Below, in pieces: positions 11,149-22,373 of a stretch of DNA of 64,000 nucleotides. Location of the stretch: assembly GCA_037367405.1 (NCBI GenBank), contig JAZKJV010010758.1:248001-312000 (forward strand). Reading direction: 5' to 3'. Each line of letters begins with the position of its first letter. Position 1 is the stretch's first letter. Both the position numbers and the translations under genes were made by a program. The notes beneath the pieces are model-generated. The model ran no database searches, was not told the origin of the DNA, and saw only the letters and a program-made list of their open reading frames with translations. The DNA is from Ottelia alismoides. Lineage: Eukaryota > Streptophyta > Magnoliopsida > Alismatales > Hydrocharitaceae.

Positions 11149-12508
11149 GCAACAACTTGTAGTTCGGGTTTTTGCTTGTGTTTGTGATTGCTTGTCTCTT
11201 TCGTGGTTTTTATTTTTGTTTATTTTATTTGCTTTTTATTTGATATCTCTTTGAGCTGTCTAATCTCTCTTTTTGTTGACTTCGTGCGAGGTACCGCGGA
11301 CCGAGGGAGGTGCTTCACCCGAAGCACCGACGCACCCACGTGAAGCCGGCTCTTAGCCAGCCTAGCACCGAGGAGACTAGAAGAGGAATTTTGAAGACCG
11401 AGCTCTACCTTAGTTGTTGTATTTATTTTCCGTATTTATTTTTTGTAATTTTAAGTGAGAGAGAGACTCTGTTATTGTAATAATACAAGTACTCAGGACT
11501 TGGACTTTTGGGCCTAATTTCCAGGTGTTTGTACACCTGGGGGCTCACCGCGGTTTTCTCGCGTTTTTCTTTGCATTTTTTATTTTGTTTTCCGATTTTG
11601 TTTTATTTCTTTGTGTGATTGAGCTCTTAGTTTTAGGAGTTGCTTGCGATAGATTAAGTCCAAACACCTAATACCTTTGCATGTGCCTATAGTATTGTTT
11701 GGACTCAGTCAAATCATAAAACAATTGATCACCATCTTTGAGCCATCGCACCGTGAGCTCTCCCTGCCAAGCGCTTCTCCTGAACTCGATTTGTTGAGAG
11801 GAGGAGGGGTGAGCCTAGACCAGACTCTAGGATTGAGGATTGGTGACCGACTTGTGGTTCTTCACGACAATAGCAATTACTGAAACTTAGGGCGATTTCA
11901 TCGGTTGCATTTGCATATAGATGGCTTTCAATTCTGCTGAGCATCTTTGCATGTAGAGTGCTGGAGGCAAAGTGAGCATTTCTCTTTAGCATACATCATT
12001 GATTTGCCGCTTGCATTGCTTTTCTGCCTCTCCCTCTGATTTGCCAACCTAGGTGCTAAGTAAATTTGACTACTCGTTAGGCTCGTGCATTTCTCACTAA
12101 AAAATCCAAAAAAAAGTGATAACCAATAAAATTGGGACTGCTAATATTACTTGACCCTAAAACTGATTAAAAAGAAAAATATTCTCTTGGGGCGAGTAAT
12201 CCCCTCATTGTCTTCGTTTTTACTCGCCCGCACACACACTAAGGTTAGTGCCCAAATCCCATTTTCAGCCCCCTAAGTGTTTGCATAATTTTGGACTTCT
12301 CACCTAACTCTAAAACAGACAAGATAAAAAGACTGCACTTTTCGGTCTCTACCGAGTTGAGTAGGTAATTGAGGGTTCGTCTTGTTTCATTTTTGCTTGT
12401 GATTGTTTCGTGTGTATCCTAGATCGCCTCTACGCATTTGTGCCTTTTCTTCACTCTCTTGATTTGACCTTCGTGCTCTCCCGACGATCATTTCCTTTTG
12501 TTTTCGAG
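11149..12508 (+). other. E2 untranslated leader
   Basis: No gene. Contains GCGAGGTACCGCGGACCGAG near 11288, a GAGAGAGA run near 11456, the hairpin at 11521-11540, TGCATGTAGAGTGCTGGAG near 11949, and TTACTTGACCCTAAAAC near 12148. Open frames such as 11677-11883 and its reverse-strand partner are not supported as genes. Confidence 0.75.
11521..11540 (+). promoter_or_regulatory. E2 leader hairpin
   Basis: CCAGGTGT (11521-11528) pairs perfectly with ACACCTGG (11533-11540), loop TTGT, followed by GGGCTCACCGCGG. It is the positional counterpart of 2236-2257, 34817-34836 and 50588-50607. Confidence 0.7.
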
Positions 12509-14503
12509 ATGGCTGACTGGAGCGTATTTTGTCGGGATTTTGCGGATCCCTCCTTCACTCCAGCCGGTCCACCTCACTTTTTCCAGGAGGACTTTGCTCC
12601 CAATTTTTGTACATACCCGACCAACCCACTATTTCAGGATTCGGACCTTGACTTTCAACAATCATTTCCACCACCATCTCCTACACATTTCGACAACCCG
12701 CTCTTCCTTGAGTATCCCGATCCCGGAATGTGATTTTTGTCCACACCCACCACCCACATTCGACACACCCGATCCTGAGATTTTGGAGTCACCTTTCATG
12801 ATATCCACACTTGAGACCTTGAATCAGATGATGGAGCATATGAACTCGAAGATTACTGATCTTACTAGTTTAAATAAAAACCAGAATGTCGCTCCATTCT
12901 TTGAGGATATGGATTCATTTGAGGATTACCATGAGGGCTTGCAATCGCCCCAAATACAAAAAATGAGAAAAAATTAAAAATCCAAAAAGAGTTCGGGAGA
13001 CCTTTGGTTGAGTCGGACTGTGAGGAGAGTGCCCACTTGCCAGACCCTTTGACCACACAACCTTTCACACCTTGTCCCATCTTTGACCCCGAGGATGATG
13101 CTTTACAGACTGCTCTTGGCATGCCTTGTGTATATGATGATTTCGACTTCCTCCCTTGTATGGAGGAGGTCCAAAAATTCAAAAAAATGCTGACTGAACC
13201 TGAAGTGGTGGCCACTATTCATGAGATCATCCGTGTCCCACTTCAGCAGGCCATGACCGATTTATCTGCTCCTCTTCCCAAGAAGAGAAAGCAGAGGAGC
13301 ATATCTAAGCGTCATATCTTGACCATGGCCACTGCCCACGCCATCACTCATCGTCCCATTCCTAAGAGAAAGAACACTGCCACACCTTTCATTAGCTGCA
13401 CCATCTCTGACCACACATGTGATCACACTCTCCTAGACCATGGTGCTTCGATTAGCATCATACCCTTCTCGCTGGTACAGTCTATTCACTTAGGGCCTCT
13501 CAAGAAGACCAGGATGATCGTACAATTTGCTGATGGATCAATAAAGAGGCTGAAGGGTATCCTTGAAAATGCTGTCATATCGATTCAGGGCACGAGTTAT
13601 ATTGTTGACTTTGTTGTGTTGCCCATGGAGACCTCCACTAGGGAGAACTCTCCAATCATCCTGGGACGACCATTCCTCGCCTCTGTGAGGGTCGTTATTG
13701 ATTATGGATCAGGAGAGATTCGCTTTCGTCCTGCTGACGAGAGCGAAGTGTTGATCACCGCACCCACTACCGACCAGAGACCTGCACCTGATGTGACTTC
13801 ACCTATCTTGGATGACCTCGAGGACCATGACCTTGATGATACTATCAGAGAATTTTGCTGCTTATTGGATTCCACTGAGACCCGAGAATTCCCCCCCGTA
13901 GAGGAAGACTTGGAAAGCATGGTCCTCGACGTTCCTTCTTATGGGACTTGGCATTGTGTTGATGATATCCGCGGGATTTACACGATTGATACCATTGAGC
14001 GGAGGGTAGATTTAGAGACTAGACAGGATGGGCATGTTTCAACTACGTTCACTGATGGGTCCGTTCCTGTCCATGTAGATAATGATCAGCTAAAGGCCGA
14101 ATTTGATTTGATTGCTTTTATTTGGCAATTCGGGCCTTTTGATGAGAAAGATGATCCGGTTGAGATTATAGAGGACGAAAAGAGTTTGACTACTTCCACT
14201 GATGAGTTCGTTCCTTTTGATTTTGACCTGGATGACACCTAGCAGGACGACTCTGAGTACACTACTTCCGATGATGATGAGTTCGTCCCTTTTCACTTTG
14301 ACACTAGCGAGACTCCCGAGGCCGGACCTAGTCGTACTTCTTCCACTCACCCGTCTGTGCCTTCACACCCTAGGGCCCCTGAGGATCCCCACTCTGTCGA
14401 CCCTGATCGGCTACCGTCCACTGTGGACCCCGATGTCGACTTACACCAGACTAGATCTATCCCTCAGCGGTCCCGCAAGAAGGTTCGCTTTCAACCTTCT
14501 TGA
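12509..14503 (+). pseudogene. E2 ORF: novel Pro/acidic N-terminal region plus retropepsin-like protease
   Basis: Starts MADWSVFCRDFADPSF. The first ~120 residues are rich in Pro, Phe and Asp and match no gag motif I know. A segment ILESPFMISTLETLNQMMEH may be helical. Next comes EVVATIHEIIRVPLQQAM, which resembles the region just before the protease in E6, then a basic patch KKRKQRSISKRH. The retropepsin-like domain has active site LLDHGASISIIP (Asp at 13436) and the ILGRPFLA block (about 13658-13681). The tail is strongly acidic and ends near 14501 with SRKKVRFQPS. Breaks: one extra C near 12724 relative to E2b, a frame break near 12965-12977, and an in-frame TAG at 14240-14242. The longest intact piece is 13004-14242. 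No zinc knuckle, RT, RNase H or integrase is present before the LTR. Confidence 0.8.
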
Positions 14504-14594
14504 CCATTTGTACATCCACTTCTGTTGTATATCCTCCTCTGTTTACCTCTGTTCCCTCTCCCGTATTGCTCATCCACCCATCCTCGTGTTTGCC

Positions 14595-15210
14595 TTACTT
14601 AGGACATACCTTGTCCTAAGTATAAGGGGGTGGACGAGCCGAGTGTTCTTTCTTCATTCTGTTTCATCACTCCTGTTGTTGGCTATACTTAGGGCTTCTT
14701 TTACCCTAAGTATAGGGGGAGTGATGTGTACATTCTCACGATCTCTTCTTCCATCTTCATCGCTTTTCTTCTTTTCTTCTTTTCTTCTTTTCCTTTTCTA
14801 TTTTCTTTATCTGTCAAAATGGTGTCGCCCCTTGTTGTCAGTTTCTACACCTAGGACGTGCTTTGTCCTAAGTATAGGGGGGTGTGCACCTCGAGTTCTT
14901 CTATTCTTTTCGATCCTCTCCATTGTCTCCTCTCCTTGTCTATACTTAGGGTTATCTTACCCTAAGTATAGGGGGAGACAACATGAGTACAATCTGTTCA
15001 TTCCCACCCTTGACCCTCCCTGCTTTGTGTACAATCTGCTATACTTAGGATTATTTGATCCTAAGTATAGGGGGGACGGTCAACTTCTCATTGATTCATT
15101 CATTTCTTTGTTCGTTTATTCTTTAGATTTTTCCTATACTCAGTACGAGTTATGTCTTCTCTTTTCTCTCTAATCTATGAGGACATAGCTCAAGCTAAGT
15201 ATAGGGGGGT
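14595..15210 (+). repeat. E2 array of hairpin plus polypurine-tract modules
   Basis: Six modules. Stems: 14596-14606/14612-14622 (GGACA paired with TGTCC); 14684-14694/14704-14714 (GGG/CCC); about 14850-14857/14865-14872 (GGAC/GTCC); 14941-14952/14959-14970 (12 bp perfect, GGGT/ACCC); 15040-15051/15058-15069 (12 bp, GGAT/ATCC); and a decayed one at 15175-15199. Each is followed by ATAGGGGG or close to it. Spacing is about 80-170 bases. The base of the stem (ATACTTAGG / CCTAAGTAT) is constant while the top varies in a paired way. Confidence 0.88.
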
Positions 15211-15359
15211 CGTATATACTACGTATATACTTTAGCCATAACTCGTACTTTCATATTTTCTTAATAAATATGGCTAATAATTCTTTAAAATTCATTAAAA
15301 TCCGTAATAAAAAGATGTGGTTATTCCTCGAATTATTTTTGTATATACTGATTAATAAA

Positions 15360-15720
15360 TCAAGTGAAAATGTTTTTTGCAAAATGTATAAAAATAGTTT
15401 GAAAATCTTTGTGAACATTTATTGAAAACTATTTTGAAAATGTCTTGTTACATGTTTTCAACCTTTGTAAAAATGTGTGGTTTGTAAAACTTCTTTTTTT
15501 GTGTGAAATAAATTGTTTGAAAAATGATTTGCAAATGGTTTGAAAAATGGTTGCAAAAATGTTTTGAAAAATCTATATATACTGTTTTGAAAAACCTTTG
15601 CAAAATGATTTTCAAATGTGTGTACATGTTTGTAAAATGTTTGTAAAAACTATTTTGGACTATAGTTTTCAAAATGGTGTGTGAAATGATTTTCAAATAA
15701 GTTTGAGGAATACATACATC
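15360..15720 (+). repeat. Degenerate TTTGnAAAATG repeat tract (E2)
   Basis: Loose repeats of TTTGAAAAATGGTTGCAAAA type. Same position relative to the hairpin array as in E1, E3 and E4. Confidence 0.65.
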
Positions 15721-17141
15721 TTACCAAAATTCTTTATATATGTATAATAGTGATCACCTACCCTGTAAATTCTTAAAATCCATTTCTTGTAAATATAAGA
15801 AGCATCCCCGTGTAAATATTTGTACCTAGTTTTTAGCCAAAACTCTTTGTTTTAAAAAATCCCAAAAACATTTGCAAAGTTCAAATCCAAAAACATTTGA
15901 AACAACTTTTTTAAAATACAAAAAAAATTCATATGCATCATCATATTTTCAAAAATCCATAAAAAGATCAAAATTCTTGAAAATTTGCATCACAAAAATA
16001 TTTTTCTGCATCGCATTGCATAGCATTAGCATTTTTCGGATTGAGTTTGATAGTTGAATGAGTCTAAGTAAAATCCGGAGATTGAAGCTTGATTGGACCT
16101 TAAAATCTACCTAATAACAGGAACCTTATAGGAACTGAGTTTGAGGTACTTCAGGTCTAGTTGACTTAATTCTTTGAGGATCACGAGACTTGGTTCAATG
16201 GATTCTTGACTGCCTAAGTAGAGTATTTTGGAACACAGGCACGACTCTTGTTGATAATGACCTAACTTGGACACCTGCACCTTTCACATGGCTCAACTCA
16301 GTTGGAGTGGTGAGGGGATTGGATTTGCCGGTACGAGACGCACACAAGTGGAAACACTTGTCCTCCTCTAGGGAGGGAAGTACACCCCATCCCGTCCAAT
16401 GATGAGGAAGTCTAGAGACAGGAGAGTGTGGGTTGCGATAAAGCTTCATAAAGGGATAGTCTACTGGCTCAAGAGGAAAAACTCCTTATGTAAATGCTGC
16501 TGTGTATAATATTTCAAAAAAGAAAAAAGAAAAAAAAGAGACAGGCTTGTACAAAATAAAATGTTAGCAAAGTATGTGAATATGTTGTATAGAAAATAAG
16601 CAAGCTTGAGTTCCAAAGTCAATATGTGAGCCTGCAGTTGGATGACTTGACTACACTGGTCTTGCATCCTAGGATAGGTAGCTACACTGGCTACCGTCCA
16701 TTCTTCTCTTCACCTCCTCTTCTTGAGCTGGTTGCTACTTGAACTTAGAAGGGAATACCCCGCTCCTCGAGGATGGAGTTATTGGATTGGGGAATCATTG
16801 GGTTACCGTACTGGAGAAGTCAGTTTCTTTGTCATTCTAGTTGGGGAGAGCCACCATCACTTACATTGTACGAGTCAGATTCATAGTCGTAAGGGTTTGC
16901 ATATGAATTGAGATATTTTTGACCTAGCTATTGAGTAGACTTGAGCAGAGTTTTGGGATTCTCAGGGACTGTTGGATTTCAAATTCGGTTCTCATTAAGG
17001 TTCCTCCTACACTAAAATTCCAAAGGTGCGACTTAAGCTCCAAACTTTTATTTTTTGAAGACAAGTTTGATAATTAAATTTAATCCACATTTCTTCTTTT
17101 TCTTTTCTTTGTTTTTCTTTTCTGCACTTATTGCATAAGTG
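15721..17141 (+). other. E2 3' untranslated region
   Basis: No gene. Conserved with E1 (6250-6990) and E4 (43680-44750). Contains AGGAACCTTATAGGAACTGA (16120) and CTTAGAAGGGAATACCCC (16744), which recur at 43748-ish/44364 and reversed near 25328. Open frames at 16190-16449 on both strands and 16723-16911 do not hold across copies. Confidence 0.7.
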
Positions 17142-17176
17142 TTTGCTAGGGACTAGCAAAGGCAAGTATAGGGGGA
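17142..17176 (+). promoter_or_regulatory. E2 terminal hairpin and polypurine tract
   Basis: TTTGCTA (17142-17148) pairs with TAGCAAA (17154-17160); then GGCAAGTATAGGGGGA (17161-17176) directly precedes the 3' LTR. The purine tract is the expected primer site for plus-strand DNA. Confidence 0.88.
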
Positions 17177-20100
17177 TGATGAATCTACGTTTCATCATCT
17201 TTATTCTATCAATTTGTCCTTAAAAGCCCTAGTAAATGCGTGTAAATACTGTTAGATCATGCATTTTATCATCCATGCATTTATGTATTGAATGTGCATA
17301 AAATACAATTTTTAATGCCGGACCTATTTTTGGTTCCAACTTTTGTACATCAAATAAAGAAACTTTGTACATGAAAGTTGTAGATAATAAAATAAATAAA
17401 AATAGAAATTTGATTTCATTCAAAAATAATATACAAATAAAAAGTTATAGTCTGAATAAAAATCCAAAATCCCAACTTCCCAGACCCGTATCTCACAAAT
17501 GAAAACTCCAAATGTATCAAACTCACCTGTAATTGTATATAATTTAAAATAAGCTATTTAATGGCAGTGGTTTCGCATTTGGCGGAGCTACGGTTTGAAA
17601 GTTGAGTTTTGGACCCCTATTATATACTTGTACATATTAAAATATTCATTTTATTATTTATTCATTATTTTTATAATTTTATATTTTTATAATTTTGTAA
17701 ATATTATTTATAACTTATATGTACATTAAAATAAGAATAAAAACCTAAATAAATACAAAAATAAAATACTTGTATATAAAAGACATAGGTAAAATACCTA
17801 TATACAAACTTGTATAATTTATACTTTTGTTTTATTAAGTGTACAAAATACCTCAGAAAAATAAAATAAAAATATATTTAAGTATATAAAAAGATTTATA
17901 CTTTTATAAAATAATAAACAAAAAATAAATAAATTAAATACATAAAAAAAATAAAATACTTAAATATACATATATAGATACATATAAGGGGTATAAATGG
18001 TAACTTATAATTATACACCGCATAAAAATAATTAAAAATCACCATAAAATAATTCATAAGAAATAAACATTTTTTATTTAATAACCAAAAATTAATAAAT
18101 TCGTTTTCTATTTTTAATTGAATTTACAAAGACTTTTTCCAGGATTTTTCCTGGTTGGTCCACGTGGACCAACCAGGGGGTCTGGATAGTTGACCGGCGG
18201 GTCAACTCTCTGACCCACTCCTGCAGCCCGTAAGAGTTGTGTTTTTAGCCATTTCTCCCATTTTTCGAGGCCGCATGTTGCATTAATTGGTCTTATGTCC
18301 TTCTTGACTTTTTATCCCCACATATCCAACATACACGCCCATACTTTGTATCAAGGATTGGATCATTGATTCGCGGGATACACCTCGATCTTCTTGCCGT
18401 CTTGCCCACTCTCTGACACGACTCCTGCACTATGTCAGATATTGGTTTTATGGTGTTTTCTCCGAAGTTTGGAGAGCGTGTCTTTCACCATTTGGCATTG
18501 ATTCCTTCTTGATTTTTGTTCACCGTGCATCGAGGATACACGCCCATGGAGTGCTTCGATCTTTGGATCGCTGCATCGTCTGATACACCTCGTTCTTGTA
18601 GCCCCGTAGACCACTCTTTCAAAAAGACCTCCAACCTTCCCTTACACTTTTGAACCCTTTTCGACCCTGGTTTTGAGCCTTGTCACCGTGCTCTGGATAG
18701 AACTTGGTGACAGCAAGCTCTCCAGCCGTGCGCGAGCCTAGGCGAGGGCCGAGGAGTGGTCTCCACCCTTCATCTCCGGTCATCGCCATGAGGTCCAATA
18801 TCTCCTCCGCCTAGGTCGAGTCGAGGTCATTTTTCTTCTTATTTTTCACGTGCTTAGTTAGATGCTAGCCTCAGGATCTGATTCATGCATATATTTTGAG
18901 GTTTAATCGATTGATTTGCCCAGATTTCGCAACCGACACCTTGCCAGAGCTCTCGAGCTCCGGCAACCGTAATTAACGCTACACCCACCATCCATTCCCT
19001 TTTTGCTGGCCCTGGAACCCTCTACTGTTGCCCGTGAACTTTATTTGCAGGTCCAGGTGCCGAAGCTCGCCTTTTGGGTTCGTTTTTGCCGCAGTCCGAG
19101 CAGCCTGGAGCGTCCTCCTCCTCCCATCGCCGTGGCGGTGCGCCGACGGAGGATCCACCATTTTGGGACTGTCATCTGTTAGAGGAAGTTTCCAGGCAGC
19201 GTCAGGGACTATCGGAGTAGCTTCTGACCGTCGGAGGGGCTTCAATCATCAAGTTGAATCTCGCTTGGGGTTGGTTCTTCCCACGTTCATCCAAGCCCCT
19301 CCCGAGCCGTTGATCTAGGCCGAGTTCGTCAGGAAGCACAGGTGCCATAGGATCCATCTCTGCTTCAGCCGTCAGATCCTTAACGATCCATCTAATCTCG
19401 GCCGTCAACGCCGAAGGGGTATCGGCGCGCCTATGAGCGACACGTGGTTATGTGTCTTTTGCGACATCGTCCGATCACGCCATTGAGTGGGTAGTTTGCT
19501 CCCCTGCCCTCTTAAATTTTGTAATTACTATTAGATGCATAAAATTTCATCTGTTGTCTTAACTTTTTGTAATATTTAGGAATAGCACCCCCGTACTTTT
19601 ACTTATTGCAAGTAGGCCCCTGCCAGGTCACGTGCTTCAAGCACGCGACTTGGAAATTTTGCAGGCAACCCTAGGATCTTTACCTTATTTAATTTTAGTC
19701 AAAAAACTTTTTAATTACAGTTAAGTATTTCTGGTTTTTTTGCGAATCAGCCCTCAGAGTTTTGTTAATTTTAGAGTAGTCCTTCCCTGGCGCGCGTGCT
19801 TGCGCACGTGAGGCTGAGACTTTTGTATCCGTACCTCTGTGGCTTTGATTATTTCGTATTCCTCCTGGGATGTTATTATTCAGTATTTATTTTGTTGGGA
19901 AATTACATTGTGGCCCTGGAACTTTCTGAATATTACACAAATACCCTGCCGGCCTTATATTTTTGTATGCTTAGTCTATTTATTCCATGCATTTCTAATA
20001 CCTCAAAAACTCCACAAAAATCACATTAAGATCCTGCTACATTGCATTTGCATGACATATTTTTTTCCATATTTATTGCATTTTAATATTTATAAAAAAT

Positions 20101-21004
20101 AAAAAATACTCATTTTCAGCATTGTTTGCATCATAAAATCCCTAAAAATTATAGAAAATACCCAGAAAATTCCAAAAAATATATATTTGTGTCTTTTAGT
20201 GTCATTTAGTTTCAATCCAAAAATCATTAAAAATTCAAAACTTAAAAATTAGAAAATACCTAAAAATTTCAAAAAAATCTATAAAGTCGTAGAAAAATTA
20301 GAAAAATAGAAACTCAAGTTTTATTTTAATAATTAGTTTTGGAAAATTTTGTGGCTGTTTGATATTTTTCATTCCCATTTTGATTTCGGCCAGAATTCCA
20401 ATTCACTGTTTTCTCTTGTTTTGATTTTTAAAAATACCAAAAAGATTCTGAAAAATACCCAAAAATCACAAAAATAGTAAACAAATATAAAAAGATCATA
20501 AAGATTTTATTTCCTAATTTTTGAATATTTTCCCTTATTTTTATAAATATTTTATCACCTTTTTTCTTATATAGGTTAGATATTCCAATTTTGAAAAAGA
20601 AAATAAAGAAAATATAAATATAAAAAGAAAATATAAAATCAGAAAAATTAAAAATCAAAACACAAAATTAAAAATTAAATAAATAAAAAAATTTAAAAAT
20701 TAAAAACCCACAAAAATATTTGCATTGCATAGAGAAGAGAATACATCACACTCACACACACACACACACACACTCTTGTGGATCTATCCTGCCTTTCTCC
20801 CTGTGTTCGAACTCTCTACGTACTTGCATCTATACATCTTTTATGTAGAGTTAAAAGTAAATTTTAACTGCACATTTGTTTGTTATTTCTTGATATTTAT
20901 ACTGTGGGTTAATTGTTGATTTAGTTGGATTTCTGAGTGGTCGACACTTCGACTGAGTTCCCGCTTTGTGTGGAACTTAAGACCGCAGGAATTCGGCTAA
21001 ATCA
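17177..21004 (+). mobile_element. E2 3' LTR, also 5' LTR of E2b
   Basis: Starts TGATGAATCTACG directly after the purine tract and ends CA at 21003-21004, followed by AA and another PBS. It matches 6992-11128 throughout, with a ~180-base deletion at about 17319 and without the 87-bp duplication. It carries the same 28-bp palindrome, hairpin and U5 block. Because it has a purine tract on its left and a PBS on its right, it serves two interiors. Confidence 0.92.
18150..18177. promoter_or_regulatory. 28-bp perfect palindrome centred on CACGTG
   Basis: Identical to 8238-8265. Conserved without change in the second LTR although flanking bases differ. Confidence 0.75.
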
Positions 21005-21006
21005 AA

Positions 21007-21024
21007 TGGCGCCGATGCCGGGGA
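21007..21024 (+). promoter_or_regulatory. E2b primer-binding site (tRNA-Asp type)
   Basis: TGGCGCCGATGCCGGGGA, one mismatch to the tRNA-Asp complement; the best preserved PBS in the window. Confidence 0.92.
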
Positions 21025-22373
21025 GCAACAACCTGTAGTTCAGGTTTTTGCTTGTGTTTGTGATTGCTTGTCTCTTTCGTGGTTTTTATTTGCTTTTTAT
21101 TTGATATCTCTTTGAGCTGTCTAACCTTTCTTTTTGTTGACTTCGTGCGAGGTACCGCGGACCGAGGGAGGCGCTTCACCCAAGGCGCCGATGCACCCAC
21201 GTGAAGCCGACTCTTAGCCAGCCTCGAGGAGACTAGAAGAGGAATTTTGAAGACTGAGCTCTACCTTAGTTGTTGTATTTATTTTCCGTATTTATTTTTT
21301 ATAATTTTAAGTGATAGAGAGAGAGACTCTGTTATTGTAATAATACAGGTACTCAGGACTTGGACTTTTGGGCCTAATTTCTATTTGTTTTTGGTCACCT
21401 AAGAGCTCACTGCGATTTTCTCATGTTTTTCTTCGTATTTTTTTATTTTATTTTCCGGTTTTGTTTTATTTCTTTGTGTGATTGAGCCCTTAGTTTTAGG
21501 AGTTGCTTGCGATAGATTAAGGCCAAACACCTAATACTTTTGCATGTGCATATAGTATCGTTTGGACTTAGTCAAATCATAAAACAGTTGATCACCATCT
21601 TCGAGCCGTCGCGCCGCGAGCTCTCCCTGCCAAGCGCTTCTTCTAAACTTGATTTGTGGAGAGGAGGAGGGGTGAGCCTAGACCGGACTCTAGGATTGAG
21701 GATTGGTGACCGACTTGTGGTTCTTCACGATAATAGCAATTTCTGAAACTTAGGGCGATTTCATCGATTGCATTTGCATATAGATAGATTTCAATTTTGC
21801 TGAGCATCTTTGCATGTAGAGTGCTGGAGGCAAGATGAGCATTTCTCTTTAGCATAAATCATTGATTTGCCGCTTGCATTGCTTTTCTGCCTCTCCCTCT
21901 GATTTTGCCAACCTAGGTGCTAAGTAATTTTGACTCCTCGTTAGGCTCGTGCATTTCTCACTAAAAAATCCAAAAAAAAGTGATAACCAATAAAATTGGG
22001 ACTGCTAATATTACTTGACCCTAAAATTGATTAAAAAGAAAAATATTCTCTTGGGGTGAGTAATCCCCTCATTGTCTTCGCTTTTACTCGCTCACGCACA
22101 CACTAAGGTTAGTGCCCAAATCCCATTTTCATCCCCCTAAGTGTTTGCGTAATTTTGGACTTCTCACCTAACTCTAAAACAGACAAGATAAAAAGACTGT
22201 ACTTTTCGGCCTCTACCGAGTTGGGTAGGTGAATTGAGGGTTTGTATTGTTTCATTTTTGCTTGTGATTGTTTCGTGTGTGTCCTAGATCGCCTCTGTGC
22301 ATTTGTGCCTTTTCTTCACTCTCTTGATTTGACCTTCATGCTCTCTTGACGATCATTTCCTTTTGTTTTCGAG
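21025..22373 (+). other. E2b untranslated leader
   Basis: No gene. Close copy of 11149-12508. The leader hairpin has decayed here (about 21380-21404, TCACCTAAGAGCTCACTGCG). Confidence 0.75.
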
